Shown piece after piece: positions 14,401 through 21,856 of a stretch of 44,537 bases of DNA (within the stretch, counting starts at the first letter, position 1; each line of letters starts with the position of its first letter). Made by a program: the position numbers and the translations under genes. A model generated the notes under the pieces. It made no database searches, was not told the DNA's origin, and saw only the letters and a program-made list of their open reading frames with translations. The DNA is taken from assembly GCA_024236395.1 (NCBI GenBank), contig JACKKO010000006.1, forward strand, positions 1 through 44,537, read 5' to 3'. Origin of the DNA: Hyphomicrobiales bacterium. GTDB lineage: Bacteria; Pseudomonadota; Alphaproteobacteria; Rickettsiales; JACKKO01.

Positions 14401-15113
14401 CCGATGGTCCGGTTTGTGTGTTTGATGCGTCTGCAACCGTGCGTGTCTCCCTGATTTCCGGCACGCTTTCCAGTACCTCGCAACTGGCTGTGCTAAATGG
14501 AGCTAATGCGGCGATGATTGGTGATGAAATTATGCATTTCACCACGGCAACGCTGGAAAGTGCCGGGGTGTATGTGCTTAGCGGTTTATTGCGCGGCCGC
14601 TTGGGTACGGAGCATGCCACGTCCGGGCATAGTGCCGGGGAGACGCTTGTGTTGCTGAATAGTGCGGTCAGTGGTGTGGCGATGTCAGATAGTCAGATTG
14701 ATCGCGGGCTTTCTTATAAGCCCGCTTCGGTGGGGCAGGCGCTCGATGATGTGACGGCGATTAGCCACACCTACACCGCGCAGGCGCTGGTGCCGTATGC
14801 GCCGGTGCATCTTTCCGGCACGCGCGATGCCAGCGCCAACCTGACTATCAATTGGGTACGGCGGACACGCGTCGGTGGAAGCTGGCGAGATGGCGTTGAT
14901 GTACCGCTTTCCGAGGAAAGTGAGCAGTATGAAGTGGAGATTCTGAATGGCGGCAGTGTGGTGCGGATGCTCACATCCACGACCACGCAAGTAGAGTATA
15001 CTGCTGCGCAGCAAAATACGGATTTTGGGAGTACACAAAGCAATATCTCGGTGCGTATTTACCAGATTTCTGCTCTTGTTGGCCGTGGCAATGTGGCGGC
15101 GGCGAATGTCTAA
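11460..15113 (+). CDS. GTA TIM-barrel tail/fibre protein (megatron, GTA g15 type)
   Basis: 1217 residues, close to the ~1300 of the Rhodobacter GTA protein. N-terminal small hydrophobic segment (LVLNAAGQAAGGPLGSFLGS) and GRMIPIVYGTVRIGGNIIWS are typical. The middle third is the TIM-barrel-like glycoside domain (VGIDAYFPLTD, ESKPIWFTEVGFPS, WTWDARPYPFWPD); then comes the phage-tail_3 region (DVLYLNRAQHYQTGTQHAQR) and beta-rich C-terminal repeats (SGLLRGRLGTEHATSGHSAG). It forms the tip that contacts the host surface. It closes the structural cluster and overlaps a convergent gene by four bases. Confidence 0.92.
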   Translation: MATLVLNAAGQAAGGPLGSFLGSEIGARIDNAIFGPTKLPGVQGARLEDLAVQTSTYGRMIPIVYGTVRIGGNIIWSRPIRETATTTTATAGGKGGGSTVSQAQTNYSYSVTLAVAVCEGEIDEIVRIYADAAVIDPNQAASSYTLYTGSETQLADPIIESYEGTGSTPAYRGLAYVVFEDFQLADYGNRIPNFTFEIKKKILPADSNGDILENMLKSVVMIPGSGEFVYDTEVQTKVTGEDVSGTWVQTGTRTRINQNNHHGKADALVALDQMEATLPNVEWISVVVGWFGDDLDAGICVLKPGTEYQTGATTEPDSWAVGSFTRSVSHVITLDTNDSPIYGGTPDDESLVRYLSELKTHGYNILLYPMFFMDTEGKPWRGRLTGSVADVASFFTKTNGYNAFITHYATLTKDYVDAFSIGSELIGLTKVNDGSNNFPAVNALVSLAATVKGIVGSGVKVTYAADWSEYHHTDGGWYNLDPLWASADIDMVGIDAYFPLTDAPQTGYDVQTVIDGWTSGEGYDWYYTDPERTTQASLSAPYAWKNIQWWWENSHVNPDTATTAWVPESKPIWFTEVGFPSVDGATNQPNVFYDPNSSEGALPRFSKGRVDFLIQRVGLMATEKQWEGSTMIERRFVWTWDARPYPFWPDLTSVWSDGGLWAYGHWISGKLGLSALAGIVADLTQRAGLESADYDVSLLESLVDGYVLSRQTTIREAIEELQTAYFFDGVETDGVLYYIPRAKDAALSIGEDDLIPMEEGESHSLLEITRVQEQELPQKVDVLYLNRAQHYQTGTQHAQRLVVESQDIRTINLPIVLTDQAAKTIADTTLYRSWLERDRFRCLLPMQYADLNPGDVVEITADGALHEIRILRTRIQEPGAVLLEGVAEDRSVYDFYTPPGVASTVPPTAQDRGVTRLALLDIPALPSDTAETMRLRVAMAGEEAGWRGAVLYRSEDGGSSYAQVLGTDTATVMGTALTALADGPVCVFDASATVRVSLISGTLSSTSQLAVLNGANAAMIGDEIMHFTTATLESAGVYVLSGLLRGRLGTEHATSGHSAGETLVLLNSAVSGVAMSDSQIDRGLSYKPASVGQALDDVTAISHTYTAQALVPYAPVHLSGTRDASANLTINWVRRTRVGGSWRDGVDVPLSEESEQYEVEILNGGSVVRMLTSTTTQVEYTAAQQNTDFGSTQSNISVRIYQISALVGRGNVAAANV

Positions 15114-15415
15114 TTATTCTGCTTTGGTAATGTTGTTTGTTCCGCATCGCGGAAGGCTTCGGTAATGGCCTGAAGCTGCAGGATAACGGTGCGTTGTTTT
15201 TCGGGCGGCAGCTGGCGGAATTCTTCCATGACCTGCTGTGCGTTGATGGAAAGTGCGCTTTTCTCCTCCGTGGAGAGGGACTGATACGAATCCACGATGG
15301 CCTTGGCCAGTTCCGGGTTCAGGGAAGAGCCCTGCTTTAGGACGTCCGCACCATCATAGGCCAGTGCTGCACCGCCAACACACAAAACCATCACGCAAAA
15401 CAACAAATAACGCAT
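15110..15415 (-). CDS. Small secreted protein
   Basis: 101 residues with a signal peptide (MRYLLFCVMVLCVGGAALA, cut before YDGAD) and a helical mature part (LSTEEKSALSINAQQVMEEF, LPPEKQRTVILQLQAITEAF). The repeated helix with PPEK-RT-V resembles periplasmic Spy/CpxP-like or lipoprotein helices, but I cannot assign a family. Convergent with the megatron gene, overlapping it at the stop codons. Probably chromosomal rather than phage. Confidence 0.7.
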   Translation of the reverse strand: MRYLLFCVMVLCVGGAALAYDGADVLKQGSSLNPELAKAIVDSYQSLSTEEKSALSINAQQVMEEFRQLPPEKQRTVILQLQAITEAFRDAEQTTLPKQNN

Positions 15416-15471
15416 GGCTGAATCATACGTGATTTCCGCCTGTTTGTCACCTGATGAACCATGAGATACCT

Positions 15472-15720
15472 ATGGATGACGAAACCCTCAAACGTATTAT
15501 TCGTAAAAGCGCCCATGAGGCCACCCAGGAAACACTCTGTTCTCTTGGGTTTTCTATTGCAGAACCGCAGGAGATGCAGGCGGATTTACTCTATTTGCGT
15601 AAATTGCGCCGGGGCAGTGAGTTTCTGAATTTACGTGTCAAAGCGTCACTCATTGCGTTTCTGATCCCCACGATTCTTTATCTTCTCTGGCACGCCATCC
15701 GCGATGCGATTCAGCGTTGA
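15472..15720 (+). CDS. Small phage-associated membrane protein (DUF6127-like)
   Basis: 82 residues from the ATG at 15472 (MDDETLKRIIRKSAHEATQE); an in-frame ATG at 15454 would add six residues but has no ribosome binding site. YLRKLRRGSEF precedes one C-terminal membrane segment (ASLIAFLIPTILYLLWHAI). The pattern agrees with a small family often found near phage tail clusters in Alphaproteobacteria, named here from memory. A holin-like or membrane-anchoring role is possible but unproven. Confidence 0.6.
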   Translation: MDDETLKRIIRKSAHEATQETLCSLGFSIAEPQEMQADLLYLRKLRRGSEFLNLRVKASLIAFLIPTILYLLWHAIRDAIQR

Positions 15721-15723
15721 ATT

Positions 15724-15780
15724 GTGTGAAATCGTGAAATACGATTTCACGATTCCCGACTCCTGATTCACGACTCCCGC
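15724..15780. repeat. Intergenic repeat mosaic 2
   Basis: Variants of GTGAAATCGTGAAATACGAT and GATTCACGACTCCCG in both orientations form a loose palindrome. Related strings are at 11177, 18275 and 34761. The end of the minus-strand lipoprotein gene runs into it. Confidence 0.6.
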
Positions 15781-15998
15781 TCTGTCATTCCCCGTAATAA
15801 TAGAGCGGGTAATAGTTCAGCATCGTTATCCTGATATTGCCCATAGGGGCTGTAGGGTGTAGGAGCCGGCTGGGCATACGTGCCCACACTGTTATTACCC
15901 GGATAAGGCGTGATGGGCACCATCACGTCCTCCTTGCAGCCACAAACGGCTAAGAAAGCCAGTGTTCCAGTGATAAAATACTTCCGTCGCATGCTCAT
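15768..15998 (-). CDS. Small putative lipoprotein
   Basis: 76 residues from the ATG at 15998 (MSMRRKYFITGTLAFLAVCG). A hydrophobic stretch ends in VCGC, an imperfect lipobox. The rest is Pro/Tyr/Asn-rich and disordered in look (PITPYPGNNS, APTPYSPYGQYQD). The last few codons (MTERES) are encoded by an intergenic repeat. The upstream part of the long open frame overlaps galU's start and is unlikely to be translated. No function can be given. Confidence 0.5.
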   Translation of the reverse strand: MSMRRKYFITGTLAFLAVCGCKEDVMVPITPYPGNNSVGTYAQPAPTPYSPYGQYQDNDAELLPALLLRGMTERES

Positions 15999-16054
15999 AT
16001 CAGGTAAGAACCTTTCATGGCGAGTTATACCACTCTTTTCATATTGGGGAAAGC

Positions 16055-16954
16055 ATGAGCATACAATCGGGTTCGCATCCGGTAAAAAAGGCAGTGTTCC
16101 CGGTCGGGGGGCTGGGGACACGCTTCCTGCCGGCCACACGGGCAATGCCCAAGGAAATGCTCCCGGTGTTTGATAAGCCGCTGATTCAATATGCCTATGA
16201 AGAGGCGCTGGCTGCCGGGATCGAGCAGTTTATTTTTGTTACGGGGCGGAACAAGGGCATTATCTCCGACCATTTTGACCATGCGTTCGAGCTGGAGCAA
16301 GTGCTGGCTGAACGTGGGAAGACGGATGCACTGAAGCTGGCACGGGATTGGCTGCCAGAGGCCGGACAGGTAGCGTTTATTCGTCAGCAGGAGCCATTGG
16401 GGCTGGGGCACGCGGTCTATTGCGCGCGGCATCTGATTGGGGATGAACCGTTTGCTGTCTTGCTGGCCGATGAGATGCTGTATTCCAACCCACCGTTCCT
16501 GAAACAGATGGTGGATCGTCATGCTCAAACGGGCGGCTGTGTGGTGGCGCTGGACGAAGTGCCGCAGGCGCATGTGAACCGCTATGGGATTATCCGCAGC
16601 GAGGAATCCGGCGCGTGTGTCCGCTTGCAGGGGATGGTGGAGAAACCGCCGATTAATCAGGCGCCTTCGCGTCTGGCGATTGTCGGGCGCTATATCCTGA
16701 CGCCGGATGTTTTTACCTATCTGGCAGAAGGGCGGCGCGGTAGCGGTAATGAAATTCAACTAACCGATGCGATGATACGCAGTCTGGACGCAGGCACGCC
16801 CTATTACGGGCTGCGTTTTGAAGGACAGCGTTTTGATTGCGGGAGCAAGCTGGGCTTTCTGGAAGCCACAATTTCCATGGCGCTGGCCGATGGTATCAGC
16901 CGGGCAGAGGTACAGCAGATGTTGCAACGCCTGGCAGGGGAACCTGGCGCATGA
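16055..16954 (+). CDS. galU: UTP-glucose-1-phosphate uridylyltransferase
   Basis: 299 residues; makes UDP-glucose from UTP and glucose-1-phosphate. The nucleotide-binding start is VFPVGGLGTRFLPATRAMPK, followed by MLPVFDKPLIQYAYEEA, the metal/sugar site VLLADEM, GMVEKP and FDCGSKLGFLEA. Length is normal. GGGGA lies six bases before the ATG. Its stop overlaps the ATG of ugd (ATGA), so the two form an operon supplying UDP-glucuronate for surface polysaccharide. Confidence 0.95.
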   Translation: MSIQSGSHPVKKAVFPVGGLGTRFLPATRAMPKEMLPVFDKPLIQYAYEEALAAGIEQFIFVTGRNKGIISDHFDHAFELEQVLAERGKTDALKLARDWLPEAGQVAFIRQQEPLGLGHAVYCARHLIGDEPFAVLLADEMLYSNPPFLKQMVDRHAQTGGCVVALDEVPQAHVNRYGIIRSEESGACVRLQGMVEKPPINQAPSRLAIVGRYILTPDVFTYLAEGRRGSGNEIQLTDAMIRSLDAGTPYYGLRFEGQRFDCGSKLGFLEATISMALADGISRAEVQQMLQRLAGEPGA

Positions 16955-18273
16955 AACTGGCGGTGATCGGCACGGGCTATGTCGGGCTGGTTTCCGGCAC
17001 GTGTTTTGCCGCGCTGGGGCATGAAGTCACCTGTATTGACCGTGATGCCTCCAAGATCGCAACGCTTAAGCAGGGCGGTATTCCTATTTATGAAGATAGC
17101 CTGCAGCAGCTTGTGCAGGAAAATGCGGCGGCGAGCCGCCTGCATTTTACCACTGATCTGGCTGCCGGGCTGGAAGGAGCAGAAGCGATTTTTATCGCGG
17201 TAGGTACGCCGGTTTCGGCGCTGGGGCACGGTGGGGCAGACCTCAGCTATGTCTATGCGGTGGCGCGGGATATTGCACCGCACCTGAAGGATGATGCGGT
17301 GATCGTGGTCAAATCCACGGTACCGGTGGGGACTGGGAAACGCCTGCGGGAAATTATCAGCGAATTACGGCCCGGCTTGCGTTTTGAGATGGTGTCAAAC
17401 CCGGAATTCCTGAGGGAAGGCTGTGCGGTAAAAGATTTCATGGAGCCGGATCGGATTATCACTGGTACGGAAACGGCGCGTGGCAAGGCCGTGATGGAAG
17501 CGCTCTATGCACCGCTGACGCGGCAGAATGTACCGTTGCTGATAACCGATATTCCCACGGCAGAATTGACGAAGTATGCCGCCAATGCATTCCTTGCGAC
17601 GAAGATTGCATTCATTAACGAGATGGCAGATGTGTGTGAACAGACCAATGCTGATGTGGCGATGCTGGCACATGGCATGGGGCTGGATCATCGCATCGGG
17701 CAGGATTTCCTGGCGCCGGGGCCGGGGTTTGGTGGTTCCTGTTTTCCCAAGGATACGCTGGCGCTGAAGAAGATCGCGCAGGAGCATAAATCGCCGGTGC
17801 GGATTGTGGAGGCGGTGATCGCCGCCAATGATGCACGGAAGATTCATATGGTCACCAAAGTAAGAGATGCGTTTGGTGGTTCAGTTACCGGCAAGAAAAT
17901 CGCGGTACTGGGGCTGGCCTTTAAGGCGAACACGTCCGATGTGCGTGAAAGCGCCGCGCTGGCGTTGTTACCGGCGCTGGTGGAACAGGGCGCGCATGTG
18001 CAGGTGTATGATCCGGCGGCGATGGAAGAAGCAAAACATGCGTTAAGTACGCTGGAAGTACAATGGTGCCAGAGTCTCGCGGAGGTTCTGCAAGGGGCGG
18101 ATGGTGCGGTGATTGTCACCGAGTGGCCGGAATTCCGCCAGCTGGATTTAGCCGCTGCTAAAACGCAGATGGTACAGCCGGTACTGGTGGATTTGCGCAA
18201 TTGCATCACCCCGGATGCCGCCAAAGCAGCTGGCTTCACCTATCATTCCATCGGCCGCGCATCCTCGGCGTGA
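16951..18273 (+). CDS. ugd: UDP-glucose 6-dehydrogenase
   Basis: 440 residues from the ATG at 16951, which overlaps galU by four bases. Rossmann motif MKLAVIGTGYVGLVSGTCF; VVVKSTVPVGTG; NPEFLREGCAVKDF; catalytic Cys in PGPGFGGSCFPKDTLAL; C-terminal VLGLAFKANTSDVRES. Oxidises the product of GalU to UDP-glucuronate with two NAD+. All catalytic motifs are present. Confidence 0.95.
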   Translation: MKLAVIGTGYVGLVSGTCFAALGHEVTCIDRDASKIATLKQGGIPIYEDSLQQLVQENAAASRLHFTTDLAAGLEGAEAIFIAVGTPVSALGHGGADLSYVYAVARDIAPHLKDDAVIVVKSTVPVGTGKRLREIISELRPGLRFEMVSNPEFLREGCAVKDFMEPDRIITGTETARGKAVMEALYAPLTRQNVPLLITDIPTAELTKYAANAFLATKIAFINEMADVCEQTNADVAMLAHGMGLDHRIGQDFLAPGPGFGGSCFPKDTLALKKIAQEHKSPVRIVEAVIAANDARKIHMVTKVRDAFGGSVTGKKIAVLGLAFKANTSDVRESAALALLPALVEQGAHVQVYDPAAMEEAKHALSTLEVQWCQSLAEVLQGADGAVIVTEWPEFRQLDLAAAKTQMVQPVLVDLRNCITPDAAKAAGFTYHSIGRASSA

Positions 18274-18274
18274 A

Positions 18275-18424
18275 GTAGTGAAATCGTAAAATCGTGATTC
18301 TCGTTTCCCGTTTCTCCATTGTCACCCCGTCTTCATGACGGGGTCTGGTTTCCCGGATGCCGTCATGCGACGGCATGACAGTAGTAATGCTGGAAACTAG
18401 CAACTAATAACTAGCAACTTATAA
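18275..18424. repeat. Intergenic repeat mosaic 3
   Basis: AAATCGTAAAATCGTGATTC strings, then the double palindrome (18320-18381) as the reverse complement of 11350-11411, then ACTAGCAACTAATAACTAGC (18386-18424). The same three element types as mosaic 1, in the opposite order and orientation, so the whole mosaic behaves as a unit. The stop codon of the minus-strand gene at 18419 lies in it. Confidence 0.75.
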
Positions 18425-18919
18425 CGGCGGTGGTTCGCCTGCGTCACCCGGCGGGGGTGGCGGTATATCGCCCGGTGGTGGGCCCCAGCGACGCGGTGGA
18501 CGCGGCGGGTGCTTCAGCATTTCTGCCAGGGCGGAGCGCTCCTTTGGTGGCAGGGAAAGTGCCAGTGTTTTGGTGGCGTCAGCCATGCGCTGCATCATTT
18601 CGCCGCGCAACCGGTGCAGGGTTTCGGTCTGCGCCTGATATGCCGCTTCATCAAATGGTTCTGCCACCAGAATGTCCAGTGCTTTCACCCGTGCTTCGTG
18701 GGCCTCGCGGTGCAGATCGCGGTTTTCCTTATGCACAGAGCGCATGACTTCATGAAATTGTTTGCGGATGGCTTCCGGGACATTTTCCTGTACGGCTATG
18801 CGTTCCATCCGGCGTTCCCGGAATTCCATCCGTTTCACCGTATGGCCGATGATGATGCCCACCAGCAATACATTCAGAACCAGTGAGCTGATAATCAGCC
18901 AGCGTGCGCGGGTGTTCAT
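18419..18919 (-). CDS. Periplasmic metal-sensor-like protein (CnrX/Spy type)
   Basis: 166 residues. One N-terminal membrane anchor (WLIISSLVLNVLLVGIIIG), then a long charged helical domain (VPEAIRKQFHEVMRSVHKEN, LHREAHEARVKALDILVA, FDEAAYQAQTETLHRLRGEM) and a Pro-rich tail (PPRPPRRWGPPPGDIPPPPP). This is the layout of the heavy-metal-resistance/CnrX family of membrane-anchored periplasmic sensors. It overlaps the membrane protein gene upstream by four bases and ends the sigma-factor operon; it probably signals envelope or metal stress to that protein. Confidence 0.75.
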   Translation of the reverse strand: MNTRARWLIISSLVLNVLLVGIIIGHTVKRMEFRERRMERIAVQENVPEAIRKQFHEVMRSVHKENRDLHREAHEARVKALDILVAEPFDEAAYQAQTETLHRLRGEMMQRMADATKTLALSLPPKERSALAEMLKHPPRPPRRWGPPPGDIPPPPPGDAGEPPPL

Positions 18920-19233
18920 AGCGTTTCTCCGTCAATATATAAGAAATCCTGTGCGTTTATATCCGCCACGTCTGCGGTGCTGGTGGCGGTGGTTTCCTGC
19001 GGTAGACTAATACCCACCGCGATACCCAGTACCAGCGCCATGGCCAGTGCCACGGCTGGGCAGGGAAGCAGCAGGGTATCGGCAAAAAGACGCTCGACCC
19101 ATTGCATGATCCCAAAGTGTTGTTGCTGCGGGATATCGCGGGCTTCCAGTGCAATACGCTGTGCCAGGTTCGTGCTGGGGGGCGTATAATGCCGCTGCTC
19201 CAGTTGTGTCTCGATGGGGCGTTGCGGTGTCAT
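18916..19233 (-). CDS. Putative anti-sigma factor (membrane protein)
   Basis: 105 residues: a cytoplasmic N-terminal part of ~55 residues (LAQRIALEARDIPQQQHFGI), one membrane helix (PAVALAMALVLGIAVGISL) and a short periplasmic tail. Placed between an ECF sigma gene and a periplasmic sensor, with four-base overlaps on both sides, exactly where a CnrY-like anti-sigma factor would be. No conserved anti-sigma domain is recognised; the role is inferred from context. Confidence 0.65.
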   Translation of the reverse strand: MTPQRPIETQLEQRHYTPPSTNLAQRIALEARDIPQQQHFGIMQWVERLFADTLLLPCPAVALAMALVLGIAVGISLPQETTATSTADVADINAQDFLYIDGETL

Positions 19234-19850
19234 GCGGTTTTCTCCATAGCCTCGTTATGGATTGTGGGTTGTAAACGTTCTTTCAGGCGGGTTTTCGCCC
19301 GCATCACCAGGGATTGCAGTGCTTTCAGGTTGATCCCCATAATATCGGCGGCTTCCTGATTGCTCACACCCTCGTAAAAGCATAAATTCAGGGCGGTGCG
19401 CTGGCGTTCCGGCAGATCGGCAATCTCGGCTTCCAGCAGGCGTTGTTCCTGCGTCATGGCCAGCTGCTCTTCCTGCGAGGCCGTATGATCCGCTACCGGG
19501 TAGTCTTCAGCCAGCGTGAGCGGTTTCTTTTTCTTCTGCCAGTCCAGGCACAGATTCGCCACGATACGGTAAAACCAGGTGGTGAACTGGTTGTTCCGTG
19601 TAGCATCCCACATGGTTGGTTTCTCCCAGAGTTTCAAAAAAGCCATTTGCGTAATATCCTCGGCGCTGGTGCGTTCAGCGGTATAGCGGAAAGCAAGCCG
19701 GTAGAAGCGGGTACTGTGCCGCGCCACCAGCTCGGCAAAGGCCGGGTGGCTTCCGTCCTGGATGGCCAGCAGCAATGCGTGGTCCTCCTGTTCCTTCCAG
19801 TGTGGCACCCGGTTCCTTTCCATGATGGTTGCCAGGCCAGCATATCCCAT
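19230..19850 (-). CDS. ECF-type RNA polymerase sigma factor
   Basis: 206 residues. Region 2: FAELVARHSTRFYRLAFRYT and AEDITQMAFLKLWEKP, then QFTTWFYRIVANLCLDWQKK. Region 4: LPERQRTALNLCFYEGVSNQ and an HTH with EAADIMGINLKALQSLVMRA. A second possible start is the Met at 19823. The partner genes downstream suggest that it is held by the small membrane protein and released when the periplasmic sensor responds. It may control its own operon and the Spy-like gene just upstream. Confidence 0.88.
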   Translation of the reverse strand: MGYAGLATIMERNRVPHWKEQEDHALLLAIQDGSHPAFAELVARHSTRFYRLAFRYTAERTSAEDITQMAFLKLWEKPTMWDATRNNQFTTWFYRIVANLCLDWQKKKKPLTLAEDYPVADHTASQEEQLAMTQEQRLLEAEIADLPERQRTALNLCFYEGVSNQEAADIMGINLKALQSLVMRAKTRLKERLQPTIHNEAMEKTA

Positions 19851-19874
19851 TGGTGCCGACCTGCAAACCTCCGC

Positions 19875-20375
19875 TTAGTCTTCGTAGTCCTCATGGCCTT
19901 CAGGCTCTTCATGATGGCGGCCACGCTTCCCCTTGTGGTGCTTCATCATACCGGGGTGTGGCAGCACTTCCGCCAAGACCTTGCGTTCCTCGGCATTGAG
20001 CTGGGCGGCCAGATCCGCGATGGCTTTTTGATGCTCCTGATGCATACTGCCCATGAAGGCATGGATTTCATCCGATTTAGCTAGGAATGCCGTTTTATCG
20101 AATTCCGGTGCCGTCAGGATATCGCGCAGTTCATCATGCAGTTTTTTCCCTTCGTCACGCCCTTCACGGCGGCCTTCCCGCAGGCCTTTGAGGGTATCAC
20201 GGATGAGTTGGGCCTTTTCTTCAGGCAGTTTGGATAGGGCTTCCTGCCGATGCTCCATAAAGTCACGGAACTTGCCGCCTTTATGTGGGCAAAAATCGTC
20301 TTCTCCGCCTTCTGCCAGTACGCTGGTGGCACCAAGAGCTAGGATAATTGCGGTGGTTGCCAGTAGTTTTTTCAT
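19875..20375 (-). CDS. Periplasmic Spy/CpxP-like protein, His-rich tail
   Basis: 166 residues from the ATG at 20375 (GGAG five bases upstream; an earlier ATG at 20387 is poorer). Signal peptide MKKLLATTAIILALGATSVL, cut after LAEG or nearby. Helical domain: FMEHRQEALSKLPEEKAQLI, REGRREGRDEGKKLHDELRD, LNAEERKVLAEVLPHPG. The tail MMKHHKGKRGRHHEEPEGHE could bind metal. Probably a chaperone or metal buffer in the periplasm; its place 24 bases before the sigma gene suggests shared control. Confidence 0.7.
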   Translation of the reverse strand: MKKLLATTAIILALGATSVLAEGGEDDFCPHKGGKFRDFMEHRQEALSKLPEEKAQLIRDTLKGLREGRREGRDEGKKLHDELRDILTAPEFDKTAFLAKSDEIHAFMGSMHQEHQKAIADLAAQLNAEERKVLAEVLPHPGMMKHHKGKRGRHHEEPEGHEDYED

Positions 20376-20415
20376 GATCATCTCCATGGGTTAGGTTGTT
20401 CTATATAGTGATACG

Positions 20416-20431
20416 CTTTTCCGGCGAAAAG
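20416..20431. promoter_or_regulatory. Inverted repeat in divergent promoter region
   Basis: CTTTTC-CGGC-GAAAAG, between the minus-strand Spy-like gene and the plus-strand RTX gene, about 40 bases before the Spy-like ATG. Could be an operator or part of a promoter; no more can be said. Confidence 0.3.
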
Positions 20432-20582
20432 TCTTCGTTTTTTGGTCGATAAAATTTTAGGGAGTTGTAATACAGAATTACTTCTATTTTAGAAGACTTT
20501 AAAAACGATAATGTTTTGGCTGAAGGGTTAAATATGCTATGGTGTTTCTAGTATTAGTTTAATGCAGCAGGAAGGGGTAGTT

Positions 20583-21773
20583 ATGTCAGATCTTACAGAA
20601 ATGGAAGGGACAGAGAGTGAAGATACGCTAACGGGCGGCAGCGCTGCGGAGCGTATGGAGGGTCATGAAGGTAACGATTTACTCCAGGGCGGTGCCGGGA
20701 ATGACCGCATAGAAGGGGATGAGGGCGATGATACGCTGGAAGGTGGTTCCGGTGATGATCGTCTGGAAGGGGATAAAGGAAGTGACTCCTTAGATGGCGG
20801 CGAAGGAAATGATCGTTTGCGTGGTGAAGAGGGTACAGATACCTTAACGGGTGGTGCCGGGAATGATGTGTTTATCTTTTCCGAGGTGGATCATTCGAAT
20901 AGTTCTGCGCGGGATCTAATCACGGATTTTGCCTCCGGTGATAAAATTGATCTCACAAATTTGACAGATACAACGCTGAGCTTTTCTGATCTTACCATTA
21001 CGGAATCAGATGGTAACACGATTGTTAGTCACGATGGGTCTGGATTTACGGTTGCACTTTCCGGGTCAGTCAGCCTTTCTGCCAGTGATTTTCTGTTTAC
21101 CAATGATGATTCTGTCAGTGGTGGTTCGGGCAATGACTCGCTGGAAGGAACAGAGGATGAAGACGAAGTCGAATGTGGCGATGGTGACGATTCCATGTCC
21201 AGCGGTGATGGTGACGATAGTCTGCAGGGCAATGCTGGCCGGGATACGCTGATCGGTGGCTTTGGTGATGATAGCCTTCGCGGTGGCCAGGATGATGATT
21301 CCCTTCAGGGTAATCAGGGGCAGGATACGCTCCGTGGTAACAAGGGGGACGATAATGTCCATGGCGGTAAAGGCAACGATGATGTGAATGGCAACGAAGG
21401 CAATGACAGCCTGATGGGTGATACCGGTGATGATGAAATCCGCGGCGGGCAGGGGAATGATACCTTGCTGGGCGGGGACGGTGCTGATACGCTGCGTGGA
21501 AATAAGGGCGATGATTCATTGACTGGTGGCGATGGTGCCGACGTCTTCTTCTTCAATGACGAAGGTGGTGCCGATGTCGTGCAGGATTTTGTGGTTGGCA
21601 TAGACAAACTGATGTTTGACAGTGGGTTGTTTGCCTCCCGTGAGGAAGCGCTGGCCGCAGCCAGCGATGTGGGTGGCAATGCTGTCTTCCAGGTGGATGG
21701 CACCACCACAGTAACCCTGATGGGGGTCTCCTCCGGTTCACTGAGTGTGACGGATATCCTGCTGGATACCTAA
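20583..21773 (+). CDS. RTX calcium-binding repeat protein
   Basis: 396 residues from the ATG at 20583 (GGAAGGGG upstream). Two blocks of nine-residue RTX repeats of the GGxGxDxLx type (residues ~20-105 and ~185-330) with a non-repeat domain between and after each (VFIFSEVDHSNSSARDLITD; DVVQDFVVGIDKLMFDSGLF), as at the ends of serralysin-type secreted proteins. No catalytic domain. Very acidic; would fold on binding calcium outside the cell after type I secretion. No secretion genes are in the window. A second RTX protein is at 37775-38701. Confidence 0.85.
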   Translation: MSDLTEMEGTESEDTLTGGSAAERMEGHEGNDLLQGGAGNDRIEGDEGDDTLEGGSGDDRLEGDKGSDSLDGGEGNDRLRGEEGTDTLTGGAGNDVFIFSEVDHSNSSARDLITDFASGDKIDLTNLTDTTLSFSDLTITESDGNTIVSHDGSGFTVALSGSVSLSASDFLFTNDDSVSGGSGNDSLEGTEDEDEVECGDGDDSMSSGDGDDSLQGNAGRDTLIGGFGDDSLRGGQDDDSLQGNQGQDTLRGNKGDDNVHGGKGNDDVNGNEGNDSLMGDTGDDEIRGGQGNDTLLGGDGADTLRGNKGDDSLTGGDGADVFFFNDEGGADVVQDFVVGIDKLMFDSGLFASREEALAAASDVGGNAVFQVDGTTTVTLMGVSSGSLSVTDILLDT

Positions 21774-21856
21774 TCCACGTTAGTATCACGGCTACGGGAG
21801 CCTGCGGGTGACATTCCCGTTGCGAAAACCCCCCAGAGCCGTTAATACTACCCGCC

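Noticed and set aside
4776..15113. A complete prophage
   Set aside because: No integrase, repressor, replication, terminase or portal genes and no att repeats were seen in the window, and tail tube genes are missing; GTA-like or defective element fits better.
21115..21519. His/Arg-rich minus-strand open frame within the RTX gene
   Set aside because: Produced by the complement of Gly/Asp repeat codons; no start signal.
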